A stretch of 64,000 nucleotides of DNA from JAQVEM01 sp964556165 (GTDB lineage Bacteria; Actinomycetota; Humimicrobiia; Humimicrobiales; Humimicrobiaceae), in NCBI GenBank assembly GCA_964556165.1, contig CAZKVH010000006.1:1-64000 (forward strand), given 5' to 3'. Under the pieces are notes generated by a model, which saw only the letters and a list, made by a program, of their open reading frames with translations, did no database searches and was not told the origin of the DNA. Position 1 is the first letter of the stretch. Each line of letters opens with the position of its first letter. This document shows positions 34,015-42,590 of the stretch, in pieces. A program made the translations under genes and the position numbers.

Positions 34015-34467
34015 ATGCAAATTGAAGAAGACAAGAACAAGGGTTTCTTCTCAAGACTCGGTAAAAAAGCAACCAAAAAAACAGCCGCTAAAGCAACAAG
34101 TAAAGTAAAAAAGGTAGAAACAGAAGCGGCTAAAAAATTACGTACGGCCGAATTAAAGAAAAAATTAGCCGAAAGTAAGGCAAAAGCTGCAAAAGCCCGT
34201 ATCCAGAAAGCATACAAACCTACAGGTTCAGCAGGACTAAAGCCTGCCGCTAAGGCTAAGGCAGCAGGAGCTAAAATCATTGCAACTCACAGGGTACAGA
34301 AGGGTGATACTCTAAGCCAGATTGCAAAGAAGTATTATGGCTCAGGAGCTGCATCTTACTACAAACTGATACAGAGCGCTAACCCGGACCTGATAAAAGA
34401 TGTAAACCTTATTTACCCCGGACAGGTTTTCAAAATCCCAGAATTACCGGATGAGCTTAAGAAATAG
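34015..34467 (+). CDS. LysM-domain protein with a Lys/Ala-rich histone-like N-terminus
   Basis: With the start at ATG 34015 (AAAGGAG upstream; an in-frame ATG at 34000 overlaps that site), the 150-residue product has an N-terminal half rich in Lys and Ala (GKKATKKTAAKATSKVKK and similar, to about residue 88) and a C-terminal LysM domain (about 91-142: HRVQKGDTLSQIAKKYYGS, NPDLIKDVNLIYPGQVFKIP). No signal peptide is visible, so the LysM domain seems cytoplasmic, as in the YgaU/Kbp group. The basic half resembles histone H1-like tails and may bind nucleic acid or membrane. Confidence 0.85.
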   Translation: MQIEEDKNKGFFSRLGKKATKKTAAKATSKVKKVETEAAKKLRTAELKKKLAESKAKAAKARIQKAYKPTGSAGLKPAAKAKAAGAKIIATHRVQKGDTLSQIAKKYYGSGAASYYKLIQSANPDLIKDVNLIYPGQVFKIPELPDELKK

Positions 34468-34606
34468 GTAGGTAAGTAAGTAAATAATAAATACAGTTTG
34501 TATTTTTTTAGATAGTACGTAACTTTAGATTACAACTTTCTGGAAAACATACATGATGATATGCTGAGAATTTTCCAAAACGCTACTTTATAGAAGTCAA
34601 AGCAGA

Positions 34607-35047
34607 TCAATCATGATATTTTAAGTGGTAGTACCAGGTAGTCTTCTGGTACTTTTTGTTTTCCACATCCACAAGCCATATTTCAAGCTCCGGGAAAACC
34701 TTTGCAATTCTTTCCCACGCTTTTTCATATACTTTTGCTCTTATGTGCATAATCTTCCTCGAACTCTCCGGCATAGCTATAGCGATATGCTTGCAATCTT
34801 CATTATTAAGTCTTGATATCGACTGAAAAAATGCCCGGTAGAAATCCCCTACTCTCTCTCGGCCCGATGTCCCATAACCCAGTACTTCGATATACCAGGA
34901 CTCATTGTCCTTTGTGGCTTTGATGTCAGAACTGAGTTTTGCAAGAAAACCCCTATCATGAAGCTCATAGCCTTCTTTCGCAAGAAGTTCTTTCAGGCAG
35001 TTCTCGACTTCTGTTTTTGTTACTATCGTACCCTTAATATCCTGCAT
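34607..35047 (-). CDS. Small PD-(D/E)XK-like protein, possibly inactive
   Basis: The 146-residue protein is not in a family I can name. Its order of elements is that of restriction-endonuclease-like folds: helix VENCLKELLAKEGYELH, then SDIKATKDNESWYIEVLGYG with D41 and E54, a helix GDFYRAFFQSISRL and the strand CKHIAIAMPES. Position 56, where Lys is normal (ExK), is Leu, so catalysis is doubtful. It starts at ATG 35047 with no ribosome site and stands alone. Other readings include a nuclease-derived binding protein. Confidence 0.55.
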   Translation of the reverse strand: MQDIKGTIVTKTEVENCLKELLAKEGYELHDRGFLAKLSSDIKATKDNESWYIEVLGYGTSGRERVGDFYRAFFQSISRLNNEDCKHIAIAMPESSRKIMHIRAKVYEKAWERIAKVFPELEIWLVDVENKKYQKTTWYYHLKYHD

Positions 35048-35229
35048 ATTGTATTTACTATATAATTAAAAACTTTAAAACTATTAATATAAAATTATAC
35101 GTTACTCTGAAGTAAAATAAAATCGCGTTTATATAATAAAATATTTTATCATAACTTTCTGATATAATATTACTGTATAATTATTCATATTTTTCTACTG
35201 ATGGATTATGTACCCGGAGGAGAAATAAC

Positions 35230-35920
35230 ATGAAATGGCAGGGACGAAGACAGAGCACAAATGTTGATGACAGAAGAGGTACATCGGCAAAAGGAGTAGC
35301 AATTGGCAGTGGCGTAAGCGGAGGAATCCTTATTATAATAATTGTTATTNNNNNNNNNNNNNNNNNNNNNNNNNNNNNNNNNNNNNNNNNNNNNNNNNNN
35401 NNNNNNNNNNNNNNNNNNNNNNNNNNNNNNNNNNNNNNNNNNNNNNNNNTGCCCCGCAGACCAGAAAGTATATATAGACTTGAGTTTCTTTGAAGAACTT
35501 CAGCAGGATTATGGTGCACCCGGCGATTTCGCAATAGCATATGTGGTTTCACATGAGGTAGGACATCACATCCAGACCCTTTTAGGGATAATGGAAGATG
35601 TACAGAACTTACAATCTCAGGTAAGCGAGGTTCAGGCAAATGAGATTAACGTACGTCTCGAGCTTCAGGCAGATTATTTTGCCGGGGTGGTAGCCCACTA
35701 TATAGACAGGGCTAGCCTGCTTGAAGAGGGAGATATAGAAGAAGCTCTAAATGCAGCCAGCGCCGTTGGGGACGATAGACTTCAGAAACAATACCAGGGC
35801 TATGTTGTTCCTGATAGCTTCACACACGGGACTTCCGAGCAGAGGCAGAAGTGGTACTTTAAAGGGTTTAAATCAGGAACTATCGAAGATGGCGATACCT
35901 TCAATACTGATGACCTGTAA
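35230..35920 (+). CDS. YpfJ-like neutral zinc metallopeptidase, interrupted by a gap
   Basis: The start ATG 35230 (GGAGGAG upstream) gives MKWQGRRQSTNVDDRRG and a membrane helix (GGILIIIIVI), the standard beginning of the PF04228 family. After the 100-N gap comes CPADQKVYIDLSFFEELQQDYG, the zinc motif HEVGHHIQ, LELQADYFAGVVAH, and GTSEQRQKWYFKGF. The two parts differ in frame by one across the N run, but the gap length is a placeholder. The family has roughly 290 residues, so about 90-100 codons are hidden; the gene is probably intact. It likely acts outside the membrane. Confidence 0.88.
35350..35449. other. Assembly gap of 100 N within a gene
   Basis: Exactly 100 N inside the YpfJ-like metallopeptidase gene. 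From the family length the true missing sequence should be about 270-300 bases, not 100. Confidence 0.97.
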
Positions 35921-35992
35921 AACTAATAAATAAAAGAATAGCGGGTAAACTCCACATCTCATGATTTTATTCTTTACGTGGAAAATGATTCA

Positions 35993-36016
35993 CCGGTTTC
36001 ATTACCTGAAACCGCC
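35993..36016. terminator. Hairpin between convergent genes
   Basis: GGTTTCA and TGAAACC (35995-36001, 36007-36013) form a seven-base-pair stem with a five-base loop and flanking CCGG sequences; a CTTTT run follows on the plus strand. It probably ends the metallopeptidase transcript, and lies eight bases from the stop of the facing hydrolase gene. Confidence 0.5.
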
Positions 36017-36022
36017 GGACTT

Positions 36023-36817
36023 TTAAAGCTCCTCCCTGATAATAGAATAAAATTTTTTTCTTGCTTCTTTTTCTATCCAGGGTTTATGCCCGCATTTCTC
36101 AAGCAGGATAAACTTAAAATCCCTTAAAACTCGAGAAAGAGGTTTCTGTACGCCCTGATAGGGGTGAGGGTCATAATCTCCATGTATTGCCACTACGGGG
36201 CAGCTAATGCTTTTGCCCATCTTTAACAGCTCTTTGCTTGCCCTTAACCGTTCAGCATCATTCCATACGTCCCTGAAAATATTGTACTGATACTCAATCA
36301 CATCACTCTTAAAAGGCAGGGGTTTATATGTGTCAGTTTTATACAACAATGTTTCGAGATTCAGCATGAGCATATCTTTATTTGCAAAAAAAGGGTCTTG
36401 CAGCGCTTTCATAACAGACTTAAACTTTCCTTTGTCTTCCCTGCTGAGGCGGCTAAGCCTGATTTTATTTATTTTTCCGGCATAACTTTTTAAAAAAACG
36501 TCACCTGACACAAGTATCAGCTTCTTTACATTTGAAGGATATTTTGCAGCAAGAATAAAACTGAGAATTGCTCCCCATGACCACCCGATAACTGTAACAG
36601 GCTGATTTATATTATCTTCCAGCACATCATACAATTCCCGGACCTGGCCATCAAGGGATACTGCAGTCTGGAGCGGTTCCAGTACACCATACTGCGATGA
36701 TAGTTCTGTTGCCACGGGCTCCATTTCTCCGGGCATTCCCGGACCGCCGTGAACAACTGCTACACTGAACGGGGGCTTACCATATTTTCTTAAATTCTCC
36801 ATAATATTTTTAGTCAA
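36023..36817 (-). CDS. Alpha/beta hydrolase coupled to a MazEF pair
   Basis: The 264-residue protein has the alpha/beta hydrolase fold: oxyanion sequence VVHGGPGMPG, nucleophile S80 in GWSWG, acid near VVAIHGDYDPH, and the histidine in EKCGHKPW. HGGPG is typical of proline-iminopeptidase-like hydrolases, but the substrate is unknown. A TTG at 36817 overlaps the mazF stop (TTGA), as coupled genes do; an ATG at 36802 is the alternative. Neither has a clear ribosome site. A hydrolase as third gene of a toxin-antitoxin operon is unusual. Confidence 0.87.
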   Translation of the reverse strand: MTKNIMENLRKYGKPPFSVAVVHGGPGMPGEMEPVATELSSQYGVLEPLQTAVSLDGQVRELYDVLEDNINQPVTVIGWSWGAILSFILAAKYPSNVKKLILVSGDVFLKSYAGKINKIRLSRLSREDKGKFKSVMKALQDPFFANKDMLMLNLETLLYKTDTYKPLPFKSDVIEYQYNIFRDVWNDAERLRASKELLKMGKSISCPVVAIHGDYDPHPYQGVQKPLSRVLRDFKFILLEKCGHKPWIEKEARKKFYSIIREEL

Positions 36818-37173
36818 AGTGGGTTTTCTGGAATATCAAGGTGTATTAGAAGTGCATTTTTAACTTCCTTCATTTTATCCGGTGACAGGTTCCCCACAGC
36901 TTTTAACAATCTTGATCTATCCACTGTTCTTATCTGGTTGCATTTTATTTTAGAATCAGATTTTAGCCCGGACTCATCCTTTAAAATCAAAACCTCAAAT
37001 GGATATACCCTTTCCATAGAAGATGTTACAGGTATTACTGTTACAGTTGAAGAAAATTCATTGTTCCTGTCGTTGGATATAACCAGCGCAGGTCTTGTTT
37101 TCCCGATCTCATGTCCTGCTACAGGTTCCAGGGAAACGAGCCATATCTCACCCCTTTTTGGAAAGTCATTCAA
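36814..37173 (-). CDS. mazF: MazF-type endoribonuclease toxin
   Basis: A canonical MazF: KRGEIWLVSLEPVAGHEIGKTRPALVISND, TVTVIPVTSSMERVYPFEVLI and KIKCNQIRTVDRSRLLKAVG, with RGEIW and TRPALVIS intact. The frame is open upstream to 37206, but I place the start at TTG 37173 (LNDFPKRGEIW), because AAGGTGG stands five bases before it and it overlaps the antitoxin stop as TTGA. A GTG at 37182 overlaps that ribosome site. The length from 37173 is about 119 residues, normal for the family. Confidence 0.92.
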   Translation of the reverse strand: MNDFPKRGEIWLVSLEPVAGHEIGKTRPALVISNDRNNEFSSTVTVIPVTSSMERVYPFEVLILKDESGLKSDSKIKCNQIRTVDRSRLLKAVGNLSPDKMKEVKNALLIHLDIPENPL

Positions 37174-37394
37174 TCGGGCCACCTTTCCATGGTGGCAGTT
37201 TCCCACCTTTTATTTACTTCTTTATCTGAACCGTACTCATTTTTATAACCCTCAACCAGAAGATTATCCAGCTTTTCTTTTTTGTCCCTGTTTATTTTTT
37301 CAACTATTGCCTCGACAATAAACCTGCTTTTATTCCCATAAGCTTCTATCGCCTCGGCCACTCTTTCGGGTACAGTAATATTTAATCTTTTCAT
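37170..37394 (-). CDS. mazE: MazE-type ribbon-helix-helix antitoxin
   Basis: A 74-residue protein: a ribbon-helix-helix N-terminus (MKRLNITVPERVAEAIEAYGNKSRFIVEAIVEKI) and an acidic tail with a C-terminal ERWPD, typical of MazE partners of MazF in Gram-positive bacteria. The stop overlaps the proposed toxin start. The antitoxin should neutralise MazF and repress the operon. No clear ribosome site precedes ATG 37394. Confidence 0.9.
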   Translation of the reverse strand: MKRLNITVPERVAEAIEAYGNKSRFIVEAIVEKINRDKKEKLDNLLVEGYKNEYGSDKEVNKRWETATMERWPD

Positions 37395-37721
37395 TTTATT
37401 ATTTTTTATGCCAATCTATTGTTATTCTATCACATTGTTGATACTTATTATTAACACACCATATTATACATATATATTTTTGCATAATCAATACAGAATT
37501 TTTCATAAGATATTTACCTCTCAAAATTATATAATCTTTAGAATATCAAAATATTTAAGATGTAGTCCAGTATATCGTTTGACATGGGTATCTTTTATGC
37601 TATTATCTAAACAATTGTATTAAACACACGTATAATCGTAAATTTATTTTATTTATTTTTTGTAAAAAAATTACTTTAAATTATATAGCTTTTCAACCCG
37701 ATACAGGAAGCGAATTAATAA
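37395..37721. other. Divergent intergenic region, mazE to tetR
   Basis: About 330 AT-rich bases holding the promoters of two divergent units and no credible gene. The tetR promoter is listed separately; no clear mazE promoter could be assigned. Confidence 0.5.
37579..37606 (+). promoter_or_regulatory. Promoter of the tetR gene
   Basis: A perfect TTGACA (37579-37584), a 16-base spacer and TATTAT (37601-37606), giving a leader of about 110 bases before ATG 37722. Confidence 0.65.
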
Positions 37722-38318
37722 ATGAATTCCGATATAACTGAAAAAAACGATGCCAGGGAAAGAATAATAAAAGCTGTTCTCGAAATTATAGGCAAAAAAG
37801 GCGATGTGAGAGTAACAGTAAGAGAAATATCAAATAAAGCCCGGGTAAATCTTGCAGCGGTAAATTACTACTTCAGAACAAAACAAAAGCTGCTTGACGA
37901 AATTGAAGAATATTTTTTCAGCAAAGTCTCTGAAGTTAACAAAATACTTGACGATAAATCCGAGTCACCATATGAAAAGATAATAAAATGGGCAAAGGGG
38001 ATAACGGGGCTGATAAATGAAAATCCAGGAATAATATGGATAATCTCAAACAAGGTTATTAAGAAAGAAGGCAGCGGATTGTTCCTGAATGAATTCATAT
38101 ACAAAAAAGACCGGAGAATAATCAATTTAATAAGTGAAATTACTGGTATAAAAGATAGTGAAACTTTATCAATTAAATTTTTACAGATTGTAACAGGAAT
38201 AATCAATCCCCTTATATTTTTCTATGGCCTTAAAAGTGATTTTGGACTTAAACTTAACAGGACTGATACTATGAATACTTATGTAGAAAAGTTAATATAC
38301 AGCATACTCAAAGCCTAG
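37722..38318 (+). CDS. TetR family transcriptional regulator
   Basis: The 198-residue protein has an N-terminal TetR helix-turn-helix (ARERIIKAVLEIIGKKGDVRVTVREISNKARVNLAAVNYYFRTKQKLLDEI) and a helical ligand-binding C-terminal domain. It is directly upstream of the MMPL transporter gene on the same strand, and a palindromic site lies between them, so it most likely represses the transporter until a ligand is bound. The start ATG 37722 has AGGAAG 12 bases upstream. The ligand is unknown. Confidence 0.93.
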   Translation: MNSDITEKNDARERIIKAVLEIIGKKGDVRVTVREISNKARVNLAAVNYYFRTKQKLLDEIEEYFFSKVSEVNKILDDKSESPYEKIIKWAKGITGLINENPGIIWIISNKVIKKEGSGLFLNEFIYKKDRRIINLISEITGIKDSETLSIKFLQIVTGIINPLIFFYGLKSDFGLKLNRTDTMNTYVEKLIYSILKA

Positions 38319-38354
38319 ATATAGCTGCGCTGCTTACATAATTTCATAATTAAT

Positions 38355-38411
38355 TTGACAAACCTTAGCTGTTTTGTTATTTTATCATTTAAAACATATG
38401 TTTTAATTGAT
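38355..38411 (+). promoter_or_regulatory. Promoter and TetR-type operator of the MMPL operon
   Basis: A perfect TTGACA (38355-38360), 17-base spacer and TATTTT (38378-38383) are followed at once by a palindrome. The core TTAAAACATATGTTTTAA (38389-38406) is perfect; with one symmetric mismatch it extends to 28 bases (38384-38411; outer ends ATCA and TGAT). The operator would cover the transcription start, which suits repression by the adjacent TetR protein. Confidence 0.82.
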
Positions 38412-38476
38412 AGTTTCAATTATTAGTTTAATACAAGTGTTTTTTAGGTGCTAACAATGCCTGAAAAAGGATACAT

Positions 38477-40537
38477 ATGGAAAGATTGGGAAAATTTATT
38501 ACACGACATAAAATTTTGATTATAGTGTTTTTCGCTATAATCATAATCCCCTCCGTAATAGGAATGCTTAACACGCGTACCAATTATGACCTGCTTGCAT
38601 ATCTTCCCGACGATTTAAATTCAAAACAGGGGCAGGATATCCTTAACGAAAATTTTGGAATCGGGAGTGTAATTTACCTTATGTTATATGACAGACAGCC
38701 AGATGAGATAGACAGACTCAAAGACATGATTCTTGAAATAGACGGAGTCGAAAAAGTCAACTGGATCGACGACTACACAGATATTTATATTCCGGAGGAT
38801 TTTATCCCTTCCGAAATCAGGGAAAACTTTATTTCAGGAAACGCCAATTTAATGCAGATTCAGTTAATGGAGAATGTCAACGGGGAAAGTGCCAACCGGA
38901 CAATAGAAAATATTAAAAAAGTGGCTTCAGGTAATAGCTTTTTAGGCGGACAGGCAGCCATGCTCGCCGAATTTCAGGATATAATCGATAAAGAAGTAAA
39001 CATTTATCTTATAATAGGCTTTGCGGTTATCCTTATAATATTGTCCCTTGCTACAACTTCCATAGTAGAGCCATTTATCATTCTTGCATCGGTTGGGACT
39101 GCCATAATACTTAATATGGGCAGTAATGTCTTTCTTGGCGAAATATCCTACATAACAGGTTCAGTAGTAGCAATCATGCAACTTGCTGTTTGTATGGATT
39201 ACTCCATTTTCCTTATTCACCGCTATCATCAGGAAAAAGAAATTACCATGGATAAAAACACAGCTATGATAAAAGCTGTAAAAGGCTCGAGCCTGGCATT
39301 AACAGGTAGCGCCCTAACCACCATCGCAGGTTTTTCCGCCATTATGATAATGAAAATGGGTATCGGTAAAGACCTTGGATTCGTTCTTGCAAAAGGTGTT
39401 GCATTAAGTTTTATTATAAGCATGACATTCCTGCCATCACTTTTGCTTGCCTTTGACCGCCTGATTGAAAAAAATCACCACCGAATTTTCCTCCCGCGGT
39501 TTAACCTAATTTCAGGATGGATCGTAAAATTTAAATGGGTTTTTTTAATCATAATAATTCTGGCAATAATACCGTCGTACCTATCTCAGAGCAATCTCGA
39601 CTATTATTATTCAACAGAAAAAATGCTCCCATCCGAAGCAGAGTCCATAAAAGATAACAATAAAATAAGTGATGAATTCGGAACAGGAGAGATTGTTTAT
39701 GTTATAACCCCTGAAACCGACAGGGTCGAGCAAAAGGAGATAAACAAATCAATTGCTGAAATCGAGTCCGTAAAATCAGTTTCGAATATCGCAGAAATTG
39801 CAGACCCTGTTACTCCTGAATTCTTAATACCCGGCGAATATAAGGAGCAATTTGAAGACAGTGGCTATACTTATACATTAATACAACTAAAAACAAAATC
39901 GGAAGACCCTCTCACAACCCGGGCAATAAAGGATATTAGAGAGATTTTTTCTTCAAAATATAAACAATATTATGTCACCGGCCAGGCTGTTCTTACAAAC
40001 GATATATCCGAAGTCACAGAGAAGGATCTTTTATATGTAAATATCCTATCCATAATTCTTGTTGCAATAATAATAGCCATCAGCTTTAAATCCATAGCAA
40101 TCCCGGTACTACTTGTATTTTTAATAGAAGCCGCTATATGGTTTAACCTTGGAATTACCTATTTCTCTGGAAATCCTGTTTCTTTTATGACACCTATTTT
40201 TATAGGGGCAATACAGCTCGGGGCAACCATCGATTATGCAATCCTATTTACTTCAAAGTACAGGGAAAATCTCCTGAACTCTCCCGATAGAGATATCGCC
40301 ATAAAGCAGACCATCATAGACACGGGCCAATCCATTTTCACAAGCGCTATGATACTTTTCTCTGCCACTCTGGTTATCACCCTCATTACGAGTGTGAAAG
40401 CGACTGGTGAATTTACCCTGATGATAGGCAGGGGGGCAATAATAAGCATGGCAATGATTTATCTCGGGCTGCCCAGCATGCTGCTTATTTTTGACAGATT
40501 TATAAGGTGGACAACATGGAAATGGAACTCAAAATAA
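38477..40537 (+). CDS. MMPL/RND-type membrane transporter
   Basis: The 686-residue protein has the two-fold MMPL layout: helix 1, an extracytoplasmic domain, five more helices, then the same again. Typical sequences are TNYDLLAYLPDDLNSKQG, MDYSIFLIHRYHQEKE and, in the second half, IQLGATIDYAILFTSKYREN, the GxxxDY motif in helix 4 that relays protons. Such proteins export lipids, drugs or peptides. The ribosome site AAGGA is five bases from ATG 38477. It is followed, 38 bases later, by a YhgE-like protein, its likely partner. Confidence 0.92.
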   Translation: MERLGKFITRHKILIIVFFAIIIIPSVIGMLNTRTNYDLLAYLPDDLNSKQGQDILNENFGIGSVIYLMLYDRQPDEIDRLKDMILEIDGVEKVNWIDDYTDIYIPEDFIPSEIRENFISGNANLMQIQLMENVNGESANRTIENIKKVASGNSFLGGQAAMLAEFQDIIDKEVNIYLIIGFAVILIILSLATTSIVEPFIILASVGTAIILNMGSNVFLGEISYITGSVVAIMQLAVCMDYSIFLIHRYHQEKEITMDKNTAMIKAVKGSSLALTGSALTTIAGFSAIMIMKMGIGKDLGFVLAKGVALSFIISMTFLPSLLLAFDRLIEKNHHRIFLPRFNLISGWIVKFKWVFLIIIILAIIPSYLSQSNLDYYYSTEKMLPSEAESIKDNNKISDEFGTGEIVYVITPETDRVEQKEINKSIAEIESVKSVSNIAEIADPVTPEFLIPGEYKEQFEDSGYTYTLIQLKTKSEDPLTTRAIKDIREIFSSKYKQYYVTGQAVLTNDISEVTEKDLLYVNILSIILVAIIIAISFKSIAIPVLLVFLIEAAIWFNLGITYFSGNPVSFMTPIFIGAIQLGATIDYAILFTSKYRENLLNSPDRDIAIKQTIIDTGQSIFTSAMILFSATLVITLITSVKATGEFTLMIGRGAIISMAMIYLGLPSMLLIFDRFIRWTTWKWNSK

Positions 40538-40575
40538 TTTTAAGAATTAAAAATTTTTAAGAGGTGAATTAATAA

Positions 40576-42534
40576 ATGACAATAATCAAAAAAAGAAAAT
40601 CTTTTATAAAGATACTTGCAACTGTCTCGGTTTTTATACTTACTTTCATTCTTTTTGGTACATCTGCTTTTACATCAACAGATGATAACGAAGATGATTT
40701 AAACAAATTGAGTAAAAATGAGACAGTTTACGTATCACTGAATAACAATGGAGAGGTTAATAAAATAGAAGTTGTAAACTGGTTTTATGACCTTAGCGAA
40801 AATTCTGTTGAAATTAATGAAGGGAAACTAATTGACTACGGTAAATACACTTCTGTTAAGAACCTGACAGGAGTAGAGGAACCGGATTTAAATAACGAGC
40901 ATGTAGTATGGCCGATAAAAGTTACCGATGGAAGCAATTTTTTTTATAGCGGGATAACTGACAAAAAGCTTCCGGTTGAAATAGTTATAAAATATTATCT
41001 GGATGGTAAAGAAGCAAAGCCGGATGAACTTGCAGGAAAGTCGGGGGAGTTAAAAATACATTTCAGGCTGGAAAATACGACAGGCCAGAACGAACCCATT
41101 GAATACTATGGATACAATAATGAGCTGATAAAGAAACAGGAAGAATATTATATACCTCTTGCGGTACAAATATCTCTGGATCTGGACCTCGAAAAATTCT
41201 CTGATATTAAGAGCAAGGAAGGCAAAACTGTTGTAATTGGTAAAAGCGCAACTATTAGCTTCAGCTCGATTCCATATCCAGATGAAGAATTTGAAATCGA
41301 AATGTATGGGGAAAATATAGAGGTAGAACCAATTAGTATAATAATTTTACCCCAGGAAATCCCTGTCCTGACAGAACTCGAGGATTCCGAAGAAAATCTA
41401 AAAGAGCTTGCTGACGGACTTGTTGAAATGGATGAAGGAACAGTTGATTTAATCGAAGGTGCGGATGAAGCTGCCAGTGGAGCCGGTGAATTTAAAGAGG
41501 CAAGCCAGGAACTGGTTGACGCAATTTCTGAAATAAATCACGGAACCTACAGTTTAAATAATGAAATCAGCAGTATCAGTAATGGTATGAATGAAATCGG
41601 AAATGGGCTCGGTGAGCTAAACAGCCAGTCCTCCCAAATAAGCATCGGTATCAGTGAAATAAATAACGGAACATCGATGATACTGAATGGGCTGGAACAA
41701 TCAGCAGCAGGCGCCGGGGAACTTGATAATGCATCAAAAAACATTCTGGGAGGACTCCAGCTTCTCCAATCAACAAACAGCAGTCTTTATAGTTCTGCTC
41801 AATCTGCGCTTTCCGACCCTGATTTAGCAACATTACTTTCTTCTAAACCCCAGCTTTACGCAAACGTAATGACAGTCTTAAATGGTGTTTCAGGTGAAAA
41901 GCAAATTATAAATGGTGACGGAAGCAGTTCGAATCCAGGGCTCGTCAACGGAATGGCAAGCCTGTCTTCAGGGATTGGTGATATGAAAAACGGGCTGGAA
42001 GCTCTTTCAGCAAACTTTTTAACCTTCTCTCAGGGTATAAGCGAAATGGCATCGAAATTAGGCGCTCTGCCTGATGGTATCAGCCAGCTTTACGATGGGC
42101 AGAAAGAACTTAATAATGGCTGGAAAAAATACTCAGACGGCATTGCAAAGCTTTATGAAGGAACACAACAATTATATGATGGTATAAATAGCATGCCCGG
42201 GGATGTAAATGAGTTATATGAGGGACTGCTTGATTTTAAAGAAGGTGTAGCGGAATTAAAAGACAAAGGAATTTCGGAAATCAAAGATGCGGTTATTGAA
42301 AATTATAACGATTTAAAATTCGGCATAGCAGTTACTGATAAAACCGAACAATTAGAAGAAAGCTATAACTCTTTTATGAATAACGATAGAAATATTAACA
42401 GCAATGTACAATTTATAATGCAGACAGAAGGAATTGCAATTAGAGAACCCGAAGCTGCGCAGGTGGAAGAAGAAAAAATTGAATCAAACTTCTGGCAGAA
42501 ACTAATAAATTTGTTCATGAAAAAGGAAGAATAG
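40576..42534 (+). CDS. Exported YhgE/Pip-like repeat protein, partner of the MMPL transporter
   Basis: The 652-residue protein has a signal-like N-terminus (ILATVSVFILTFILFGTSAF), a beta-rich domain (about 50-260), and a long helical region (about 285-580) of repeats with 'INxGxxxLxxG' spacing, such as SEINHGTYSLNNEISSISNGM and GAGELDNASKNILGG. These repeats are typical of YhgE/Pip-type proteins found beside MMPL/RND transporters in Gram-positive bacteria. The C-terminus has no clear membrane helix. It has GAGGTG before ATG 40576 and shares the TetR-controlled transcript. It may span the wall or connect transporter subunits. Confidence 0.82.
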   Translation: MTIIKKRKSFIKILATVSVFILTFILFGTSAFTSTDDNEDDLNKLSKNETVYVSLNNNGEVNKIEVVNWFYDLSENSVEINEGKLIDYGKYTSVKNLTGVEEPDLNNEHVVWPIKVTDGSNFFYSGITDKKLPVEIVIKYYLDGKEAKPDELAGKSGELKIHFRLENTTGQNEPIEYYGYNNELIKKQEEYYIPLAVQISLDLDLEKFSDIKSKEGKTVVIGKSATISFSSIPYPDEEFEIEMYGENIEVEPISIIILPQEIPVLTELEDSEENLKELADGLVEMDEGTVDLIEGADEAASGAGEFKEASQELVDAISEINHGTYSLNNEISSISNGMNEIGNGLGELNSQSSQISIGISEINNGTSMILNGLEQSAAGAGELDNASKNILGGLQLLQSTNSSLYSSAQSALSDPDLATLLSSKPQLYANVMTVLNGVSGEKQIINGDGSSSNPGLVNGMASLSSGIGDMKNGLEALSANFLTFSQGISEMASKLGALPDGISQLYDGQKELNNGWKKYSDGIAKLYEGTQQLYDGINSMPGDVNELYEGLLDFKEGVAELKDKGISEIKDAVIENYNDLKFGIAVTDKTEQLEESYNSFMNNDRNINSNVQFIMQTEGIAIREPEAAQVEEEKIESNFWQKLINLFMKKEE

Positions 42535-42590
42535 TAATTTTAACTCATATTAAAAAATAGGGGTTAGGTGATTCTATATCTCATATATCT

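Noticed and set aside
37408..37623. A 71-codon frame between mazE and tetR
   Set aside because: It has no ribosome site, its residues are those of random AT-rich DNA, and it covers the tetR promoter.
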